Assembly: GCF_001039355.2 (NCBI RefSeq)
Contig: NW_019775391.1
Span: 400,766 to 427,612, forward strand
DNA: 26,847 nucleotides
Source of the DNA: Lingula anatina
Taxonomy: Eukaryota > Brachiopoda > Lingulata > Lingulida > Lingulidae
Direction of reading: 5' to 3'
Shown here: positions 20,566 to 26,847 of the stretch, in pieces
How positions within the stretch are numbered: position 1 is the stretch's first letter
Layout of the letters: the number at the start of each line of letters is the position of its first letter
The notes under the pieces: model-generated
The model's database searches: none
What the model was told of the DNA's origin: nothing
What the model saw: only the letters and a program-made list of their open reading frames with translations
Translations under genes and position numbers: made by a program

Positions 20566-20740
20566 AGACAAAATATGTCGGTTGCAAATAGATATACTAG
20601 TATTTACTTGAATTTGTATTTTCAGTTGAATTGCTAGTGTAGACTCCCTTTTCAACTTTGGAAAGGGATCAGAATTGGTTTTGAGCGTGTAATTTGTTAA
20701 CCACTACAGGACCATCTTGAACTTCTCAGTGAATGTGTAG

Positions 20741-20910
20741 CAGGCCCGTAGCCAGGGGGGGTTCAGGAGGTTCGAAAGAACCGCCCTTTTTTCTGGGAAA
20801 AGGTCCACTCTGGGTAAAATTTGATCTATGTACATGAAGTTTTTATGGGAAAAGGTCCACTTTTTCAGAAAAAGAACCTCCCCCTTTTGAAATTGCTGGC
20901 TACGGGCCTT
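20741..20910 (+). mobile_element. MITE-like element, family 1, best-preserved copy
   Basis: The ends AGGCCCGTAGCCAG (20742) and CTGGCTACGGGCCT (to 20909) are perfect 14-bp inverted repeats. The pentamer TGTAG flanks the element at 20736-20740 and 20911-20915, if the element is taken as one base longer at each end; this is a candidate 5-bp target-site duplication. Internally, TGGGAAAAGGTCCACT occurs twice (20794-20809 and 20846-20861), and the sub-terminal GTTCGAAAGAACCGCCC and AAAGAACCTCCCCC blocks are partly inverted. The 71-codon minus-strand frame here belongs to the element and is not a gene. Confidence 0.92.
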
Positions 20911-21043
20911 TGTAGTCACAAGTGGAGGTCAGCATAGTAACTACAATTTTTAATTAAGCCTTTTTAGTGTTCCAGAAGCATAACCTCTTTTGAAAAAAGG
21001 ACTCATTTCATTGCTTTTTTATAAGTTCTGATTTGCACCTTAG

Positions 21044-21388
21044 TTAAAGGGATAATAACTCTTCGTACAAGGTCTATATTTCACAATAAAAACATTGTGA
21101 ATAACTCATAGAAATATAATATGTTCTGTTTTACGACAAAAACAGGAGTTATAGCTATTATTCTGATATCTGAGCTTGTCTTCAGACCACGTGACCTCTA
21201 TTGATGGCTATACTCTGTTATAATCTCTTACGAGATTTTAACAAAAAACCAAACTTTTTAGAAAAAAACCAGGGACTAACTTTGAATGTAAAAATGAATT
21301 CATTAACCATTGGTAAGTATGGGAAAATTGTTGTTTACTCCTGGAAAATTCATTTTTGGGCCAAAACGAAGAGTTATTATCCCTTTAA
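21044..21388. mobile_element. MITE-like element, family 4, perfect 22-bp inverted ends
   Basis: The 22 bases at 21044-21065 (beginning TTAAAGGGATAATAACTC) are exactly the reverse complement of 21367-21388. Both outermost tetramers are TTAA, so the true element may start at AGGG and the TTAA be a target-site duplication as in piggyBac-type insertion, or TTAA may be part of the repeat. The 345-bp element has an internal hairpin (TTCACAAT, 6-base loop, ATTGTGAA, 21080-21101). The frame at 21201-21434 runs out of the element and is not called. Perfect ends suggest a younger insertion than families 1-3. Confidence 0.88.
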
Positions 21389-21689
21389 GACTAGTTGTAT
21401 TGCTAGAATCAACAAGTTTTTTTTAGGCATCTAGGTATTTGCATGCGAAATAAAAAATAATAATAATCAGTTAGTTATTTTCTGAGTTATGTCTGAGTTA
21501 TATATACTTACAAACTAGCTATATAATTCTGTCACCACATTGGTGGCATCAGGCAAGTGAATCATGCAGCTGAGACAAAACCCCTATGTTCATTTTTTTC
21601 TTTTATTCCGGAGAAAAGTAATTAAAGCTGCCCAAATTCCTTGTAAACAGATTGAACGTCAACTCTGCAGAAAATATTACTGGGAAGGA
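21389..21689. other. Non-coding stretch
   Basis: Nothing beyond a short (AATAATA) stretch at about 21450-21466 and a tandem TCTGAGTTATG / TCTGAGTTATA at about 21481-21502. Confidence 0.4.
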
Positions 21690-21890
21690 AAGATGGGGGA
21701 ATAATTATGGGTGCAAAATTATATCTTGACAGTATCTGGTAACTTAGTTATAACCCTGCTTTCAGAAAGTGATAATCACACAAATTGCATTTTGACACCA
21801 TCAGATAACGTCTTTAGACCTGAGCTGGGGAGAATGATTATGACTCAAAATTGTAATGTTGACAGAATCTGATAATGTCCATAAATCCCA
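21690..21890 (+). repeat. Divergent tandem repeat, three units of ~66 bp
   Basis: TTGACA followed by TATCTGGTAAC, CCATCAGATAACGTC or GAATCTGATAATGTC occurs with TTGAC at 21726, 21792 and 21859, a spacing of 66 and 67 bp. Each is preceded by a related block: GGGGAATAATTATGGGTGCA, GTGATAATCACACAAATTG and GGGAGAATGATTATGACTCA. Units 1 and 3 are closest. No fourth unit is evident on either side. Confidence 0.75.
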
Positions 21891-22039
21891 ACTCTCGGAT
21901 TTTGACTTTCTTATTGAAAAAAGATATAATCCTGAAAACAAAGAAAGCAGCTTTTCACAGAGGATTTTGATGAATGAGGCCCATTAGTCTAAGTCAGTAC
22001 CCAAAGGCCGCTTTGACCAACTATGGCAGGGGGGCAAAT

Positions 22040-22213
22040 GATGTAATTACAATGAGCCATATCTAATAGATACTCATTAGGACCATCCAATTCTTCAATG
22101 GACCGCTGAGAGAGATAATATCAGGGGTTAAACTCTTCCCAAGCTCAAGTGAAATATTTGCATGGCCTTTCGTACCCATTACAAGATTAAGTGCTGTTTC
22201 TTTTGTTTTTTAG
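22040..22213 (+). promoter_or_regulatory. Candidate regulatory block with homeodomain, NK and POU sites
   Basis: TAATTA at 22044-22049, two NK-homeodomain-type sites (TCAAGTG at 22145-22151 and TTAAGTG at 22187-22193), and a perfect POU octamer ATTTGCAT at 22156-22163, only 4 bp after the first NK site. The block has few homopolymers until a pyrimidine tract that ends in TTTTGTTTTTTAG at 22213, itself a strong acceptor-like sequence. Clustered developmental sites suggest an enhancer, but this rests on motif matches alone. Confidence 0.35.
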
Positions 22214-22775
22214 TGATCTCCGCAGGGGGTTGGGTTCAGGGTGAATTGGATTATGGGTTGATTAACGAGGTGTGATCGGAGATGATAGGAGATAGAGGGT
22301 CTGTTTTCCAACTTGCTAATCCAATAAAGGAAACATATTAGACAGATGAGGTGGGCACCCGCGGGACTGAATGAACTTGGTAATTGAGCAAAAATGAAGG
22401 AAATGGGCATCTGAAAAAGTGGTTCTTAGGGAAGATTTGTAGACTAGACCTGGAGACCCTTTATCTTGTACTAATTACCTAGAGGGTTGTTTCAGTTATC
22501 CTTTGTCTTGGCCCCGAGATTGAAAGTGCTCGGCAGGAACCATGTGTTTATAATGACCCTTAAAACAAGACCAAGTTTCTGAGAAGGACGGGGACTTTGG
22601 AAGCCCTTGAATATGGTGAGCGCAAAAGAGCAATTATTCCTTGCGAGGTACATTCGGGAATTGCTGTTGTCAGTAATGGTTCTATGGAGATTCTTTAGAT
22701 AAGGCCAAAATGTCCCAGAACTGGCATGTATTTTCATGTTTAAAAGATGTCGTTTGAAGGGGAAATGAACGTGGG
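22214..22775. promoter_or_regulatory. GC-raised, repeat-free block; candidate conserved non-coding element
   Basis: This stretch has a base composition and word texture unlike the AT-rich flanks, and no frame stays open across it: all three plus frames stop within about 60 bases of 22214. K50-homeodomain (Otx/Pitx-type) sites occur as GGATTA at 22248-22253 and TAATCC at 22317-22322, with TAATTA at 22472-22477 and GATAAG at 22698-22703. Evenly spread non-repetitive sequence of this kind is typical of conserved non-coding elements. It could instead be part of a non-coding exon starting at the acceptor-like site 22213. Confidence 0.35.
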
Positions 22776-22975
22776 TTGAAGCAGGGAGGTTGTGCTAATT
22801 TTATGGCCCAGACCCTAAGAGTCTGCATCACCCTCGCAGCACCGCCATTTTGGTGCGATATCCGAAAAAAGCAGGCCATTGCTGGCAGCTCGCACCTTGG
22901 AAGTCGTGTGATGGATCTTTCGCTTCATGGTTATAACACGGGGCAGGAGAATGACTTGTGTTTCCGTCACTCGTG
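22776..22975 (+). CDS. Candidate first or internal exon ending in a strong donor (product unknown)
   Basis: An open frame runs from ATG 22776 to 22979, ending exactly at the donor-like sequence TCGTG|GTAAGT (exon end 22975). An inner ATG at 22911 in good start context (GTGATGG) would give MDLSLHGYNTGQENDLCFRH and onward, leaving phase 2 at the donor. CCGCCATTTTG at 22842-22852, a YY1 consensus of the kind seen near transcription starts, sits inside a small palindrome (GCACC ... GGTGC). No good acceptor precedes the frame, which favours a first exon or an exonic 5' UTR over an internal exon. The minus strand is also open here, and the peptide is not recognised. It may simply be part of the regulatory block. 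Confidence 0.25.
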
Positions 22976-23380
22976 GTAAGTTATTGGCGACAAGAAAAGA
23001 AAACTGAACACCAAAATTATTCATTTCAGCTGAAATTATGTGTAGTGTTACTGTTTTTTTTTTAACAAGAATTGTTTTGAAACTCCATTATTTCGTTATT
23101 TTTTATATGACATAAAAAATGAATTTTATATAGAAGTTTTAAGAATAAGAAGTGAAATGCTGATGTATGAAGCGATAATGGCAAACAAGTGCGATCATGA
23201 TTTACAGTAAAATATCGTGATGAGTTTTTTGCAGGAAACCTAAGGTAGAAAATGACTTAATGTCAGGTAAACTGGGTTAAAACAGTCTTACAAAGACCAA
23301 GGTGTGCAAAAAGATAAATGATGCAACTTTTGTGCTGTATGCTCCAATTCACAAGGACAATCTTGTTTTATGGCAATAAA

Positions 23381-23412
23381 AATAATGCAATAACAACAAT
23401 AATAATGATAAT
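23381..23412. repeat. AT-rich (AAT/AAC/AAG)n degenerate repeat
   Basis: AATAACAACAATAATAATGA-type sequence. A second such stretch (ATAATAATGATAATAATAAT) follows at about 23526-23552. Confidence 0.7.
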
Positions 23413-23423
23413 ATAGTACAGGA

Positions 23424-23444
23424 TTTTTTTTTTTTTTTTTTTTT
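23424..23444. repeat. Poly-T run (21 T)
   Basis: Uninterrupted T. It could be the tail of a minus-strand retroposed copy, but no element or target-site duplication was identified. Confidence 0.9.
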
Positions 23445-23867
23445 GTTTGAAGTCGTTAATAATGAATGCCTTGCCCCTCAGAAAATGATTAATGGTGCAT
23501 CTCTTTTACTGCTTTTATGCACAAGGATAATAATAATGATAATAATAATATTAATCTTTAAGATTGTTCATAGCTCCAGGGATTTCTATTTACTAATGCA
23601 CATAATTTCACCAATTACATCACCTAGTGAGAATCATCCACAGGTCTACCAGCACGTAACGACCTGGGGGCATTTAGCCTGACATAGTGCTCTTGAGACA
23701 AGAGCAAAATGTAGTTGTTCCACTAATAATTTTGTTCCAAAGTTAGTGAGTACTAGCAGTTAAATGTTAGTAAATAATAATATAGTGTTATTTTAGCTTT
23801 AGGCCAATGATACTGTTAGGGACAGAATCATAACTTATAGAGGGGAAGGGATTCAAAGTTATAACAT

Positions 23868-23878
23868 CCCCCCCCCCC
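23868..23878. repeat. Poly-C run (11 C)
   Basis: Preceded by AGAGGGGAAGGG about 25 bp upstream. No element recognised. Confidence 0.85.
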
Positions 23879-25195
23879 ATTCATAAATCTGAATCTGCAG
23901 ACTTATTTCTGTATGGTGTAGTGTTCAGATATGGCAAGGTGCCACGTAGCCCCTTTCAGTTTAAACCAAACATTGGAATTATTGGTTTGTTGGGATGTAA
24001 ATTATTTTTAAAATGCAAATTGTGTGCTTTTGTTTCACTGTAGCAAAAAACAGACACTGACACAAAAGGTTGTTTGGTATTCAATTTTTAAAAAATCATT
24101 TCAATACCTTCAATGAATGCTTTTGCAGTACTGTATGGGCTTACTATGTTTAAACATATCCCTGAAGGATGGATATATAAAGAAAAAAGTAAATCATTAT
24201 ACCGCATTTTAAATGGAGCACATCTGTTTTTGACTAGTTTAAAGAGTGGTTTTTACTCCATATATATATTCATATCATAATTTTGCCTCTTTCTTCTCCA
24301 GTTTGTCAATTGATTCTAAGCTCCAAAGACATTTTAGCTACAAAACCTCATATTTAAGAAAATATTTATATTTGCAAATACAGAATTTTTCCCCATTTTT
24401 TCAAAATAAAACTGGAATGGTGGGAATTGGGAATTTGAGTCCAATTTTCACATGAAATTGGGAACTATTATTTTGAAAAGCATGATGGCCTCCTTGATAG
24501 TAGAACTCTATTCACTCTAATGGATTTGAATTAGCCAGCAAGCAAAGGTTTGCATTCCCAAAAGAACTTAAGTTTGAAAGTACTTATAAGACTGAAAGTT
24601 ATGGTCCACTTCAGTTCAGGATATAGTTGTTACAAGTATATGAATGATTTTTATAGAATGTAATAAGGCTATTAGGTGTGTCTTTTTTGTTTGTATGTTT
24701 TTTAATTAACAAGCACAATTCTTAATTTAATGGTGTATTTTTGATTTACCTTGGACCAGAGCAGATTAATTTTTTTTTCCTTGAAAAGGTTTCGGTCTTC
24801 ATTTTTTTTTGTGAAACCTCCCCAGTTTGCAGTTTTTTTTTCTGTATCCCATAATGCAACTCACTGAATCTTCCTATGGAAATATATAGTTATTTAGAAT
24901 TGCTAATGAATAGGGAGTCTATTTTTATGGCATTAAAAAAACTGCCTAGAATGCTTGTTATGTGGCAGTATACTATGCGGAACGGACAAGTTATATGCAA
25001 ATCGATTGTGCCTGTACCATTAAAGTGCTTGCCCCATTTATTTCAAACCCACTATCTTTTTGCATATTATAAACATTATAAGTGGTTTTAGGGAGTGCAT
25101 ATATATAGTAAACCTTGGCTTGACTGTATGGGGATGAGGTCAGGGCTGCTTTACTTCTCCAAATATAGAACTAACACACAAGGGAAGGAGAGAGC

Positions 25196-25255
25196 ATGGC
25201 CGATAATAATGTGGCTGAAAAAAATATCGCTGGAGCAACGTTGAAATTGACTTGA
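25196..25255 (+). CDS. Mini-ORF of 19 residues in good start context (doubtful)
   Basis: GAGCATGGCCG gives a favourable start context, with purine at -3 and G at +4. The frame reads MADNNVAEKNIAGATLKLT then TGA. A strong donor-like sequence, GCC|GTAAGT, lies 30 bp after the stop at 25285|25286. The arrangement could be an upstream ORF in a 5' UTR exon, but nothing else supports transcription here. Confidence 0.12.
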   Translation: MADNNVAEKNIAGATLKLT

Positions 25256-26175
25256 ATAGGAGTCTGACTGACGAGAGGACATGCCGTAAGTAGCCTTTGA
25301 TCATTATTCCACGGAGGTTTTTTTACCTCGAGGTCTTCAGGTGTCTCATGCCTGCTGGTAAATGGGGTTAGATATATGTTTTTAATAGCATTGATATTTT
25401 ATTAGGACTCCCTCTTGTAGAGTTGCCATTTGCTGAGGAGATGTCCTTTATGAACTGCTTCTACAGTGTCATACGTATTGATGACTCGATATGGCTTAGT
25501 TGACAATGCTGTAGTGATTCCATTCAATTTTATTTTATGATTCTACTTCTTGATGATTTTTTTCTTGGCAGAACAACTACGCAGATAGGGGTATTGGCAT
25601 TTTAATACTTACAGTATATTTAGTGAAAAGAGGAAATAGCCTGCATGATTTTGGTGATCTTTTGATATTTTTCTGAACTATGACAAGTTTTTTCTCTTTT
25701 TTTATATAGAATAAATGTTATGACCATAGAAAAAGATGTATTTTCTTCTTTTTGATGAAAAGGGAGATGGGGGCATTAAAAATTTAAGGAATGTTCAAAA
25801 GTTGTTTTGTGTTAAAGAACATGAAATTTACTTCTTTAGGAGGGCAAAAACAAAGAGATTTGTCACTAGCTGAGTTTGAAGAAATGAAAAGAATAAATCA
25901 CAAAAGCAAAAAATTGACCAGAACTGAAGTATTTTGTCTCCACTAGGTGACTAGCATAACCTGAGCATAGCAAGCAGGCAAATGTGCATTTGTGTTTCAA
26001 CAGTCTGTTTTTTGTGGAATTTTCATTCCATAGCCCTGTGTGTCACAAGTTGACCCAGGTGGCGACTTCAAACCTTGGTTTCCCCTTAATGTTTTTGTCT
26101 TATCTCTAGATCAGAGACCTGCCGTGCCACTTTTCCTAGTGTTGGTAGAGCATCATGATATATATACTTCTTCTT
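25256..26175. other. Non-coding stretch with a few regulatory-type motifs
   Basis: CCTTTGATC at 25294-25302 matches the TCF/LEF consensus. Positions 25290-25520 have fewer homopolymers than the surroundings. No exon supported. Confidence 0.35.
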
Positions 26176-26205
26176 TTAGTGAATTCTGTCTTAGTGAATT
26201 CTGTC
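26176..26205. repeat. Perfect 15-bp tandem duplication
   Basis: TTAGTGAATTCTGTC occurs twice back to back with no mismatch, so the duplication is probably recent. Confidence 0.9.
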
Positions 26206-26509
26206 AAGAATACTTTTTCTGAAGACACAAATGCTTACAAGGCTGTTGTGTCCTGTTAAAGTTAGTGTCTAGAGATTATATTCTATGATATATTATTGTC
26301 TCAAAGAATTGTGATACTGTTTTCTTGTTTTGTTTGTAGGTTTATGGTTGGTATATAATTCCTCTGATTTTACTAGATAGTAATATAGGGGGTATCCATC
26401 ATAAGCTAAAGTAACAAATAATTGATAAGAATACTAAACTGTGGCGTTACCAAGATTTTATGGTAGAGTTAAACATAAAGAAGTTCGTAGGATTAAACAT
26501 GCATGTGTG
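26206..26509. other. Short non-coding stretch
   Basis: AT-rich. A pyrimidine-rich TTTTCTTGTTTTGTTTGTAG at 26320-26339 resembles a splice acceptor, but the frames after it are short and unremarkable. Confidence 0.3.
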
Positions 26510-26551
26510 TACACCCACGCACACACACATAGTCACACACACACATTCACA

Positions 26552-26582
<31 letters not shown>
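26510..26582. repeat. (CA)n microsatellite, partly degraded
   Basis: CA dinucleotides interrupted by CG, TAG and TT in the first part (26510-26553) and uninterrupted from about 26556 to 26581. Encodes the chance Thr-His peptide in this region. Confidence 0.95.
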
Positions 26583-26826
26583 TGTATTTATGTTGTATTT
26601 CCTATGTAAATGCACTATTTATGTTTTCTTGTCTGATAATTATCACCATTTTGTGGTGTCTGTTCATTTAATATAGATGATAATGTTTAAGCAGTGCTTT
26701 TTATGTAGATGCACATTGTGTCTCACAGTCTGTACATACAGCCATCACCTGCGTCTCTTGTCGCCGCCATGCACTTTTTACTGTTAAAGCAATATATGGA
26801 AAAGTGTTTGACTTATTATCCTAAAC
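26583..26826. other. Short non-coding stretch
   Basis: No feature recognised. Confidence 0.3.
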
Positions 26827-26847
26827 AAGTCCATAACCAGGGGGTTT
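26827..26847 (+). mobile_element. MITE-like element, family 1, left end cut by the window
   Basis: AAGTCCATAACCAGGGGG matches the family end AGGCCCGTAGCCAGGGGG with four differences in the first 14 bases, all of G-to-A or C-to-T type, as expected of decay including CpG deamination. The rest of the element would lie beyond the window. Only 21 bases are visible. Confidence 0.55.

Larger units (their letters stand above)
16576..20740. other. AT-rich non-coding stretch of about 4 kb
   Basis: No exon was supported. The longest frame in the window (19720-20130, minus, 136 codons) is rich in Phe, Ile, Leu, Asn and Ser, as expected of AT-rich DNA, and shows no motif. Frames at 17787-18071 and 19228-19462 likewise. 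Homopolymers and palindromes inside are listed separately. Confidence 0.5.
22976..25195. other. AT-rich non-coding stretch
   Basis: Would be intron if the donor at 22975|22976 is used. Short frames at 23443-23682, 24246-24455 and 24876-25091 show no recognisable content. Homopolymers and AAT repeats are frequent. Confidence 0.45.

Noticed and set aside
26441-26671. Frame with repeated Thr-His residues
   Set aside because: Translation of the CA microsatellite.
1-26847. CRISPR array, bacterial operon or phage
   Set aside because: No regularly spaced identical repeats with unique spacers, no ribosome-binding-site/ORF organisation, and an animal-type repeat landscape.

Overview
This window looks like animal (metazoan) nuclear DNA, and nearly all of it is intronic or intergenic. 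It is AT-rich and has no long open reading frame. It carries simple repeats typical of animals, and several families of short inverted-repeat (MITE-like) elements whose ends are still readable. There are no bacterial-style gene clusters. The palindromes ACATGTAT/TACTAGTA and the element with ends AGGCCCGTAGCCAG/CTGGCTACGGGCCT remind me of marine invertebrate genomes such as lancelet, sea urchin or hemichordate. That is an impression from memory, and the species cannot be fixed from this window. No protein family was recognised, so no gene symbols are given.

Layout. Positions 1-94 may be the end of a coding exon, with a phase-1 splice donor at 94|95. Positions 95-418 hold two ETS-type sites and a 12-bp hairpin. 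A 2.6-kb segment (419-3067) is repeated in direct orientation at 6534-9146. The copies differ by about 10% over their first ~340 bp and by about 1% over their right half. The only ambiguous base in the window (N at 3068) lies exactly at the right edge of the first copy, so the duplication may be real or may be an assembly or haplotype artefact. Each copy holds the same splice-acceptor-like site and open segment (2138-2310 and 8218-8390). The 3.5-kb spacer between the copies carries two MITE-like elements. From 9147 to about 21.0 kb the sequence is non-coding, with microsatellites, a GGATA-rich minisatellite, two tRNA-like remnants and more MITEs (11.6 kb, 14.1 kb, 14.45 kb, 20.74 kb). At 21.04-21.39 kb there is an element with perfect 22-bp inverted ends, and at 21.69-21.89 kb a divergent tandem triplication with a ~66-bp period.

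The block at about 22.0-22.98 kb differs in texture: higher GC, no simple repeats, and a dense set of homeodomain (TAATTA, TAATCC), NK-type, POU-octamer and YY1-type motifs. It ends in a very good splice donor (22975|22976). It is the best candidate for a conserved cis-regulatory module and/or an alternative first or non-coding exon. From 22976 to the end I see only AT-rich non-coding DNA, simple repeats, a 19-residue mini-ORF with a nearby donor-like site, and the left end of a fourth copy of the first MITE family, cut by the window end.

No convincing system of cooperating genes is present. The most useful signals are the mosaic duplication with an exon-like core, the 22-kb composition island, and the set of MITE families, one copy of which sits between two copies of a ~42-50-bp direct repeat.
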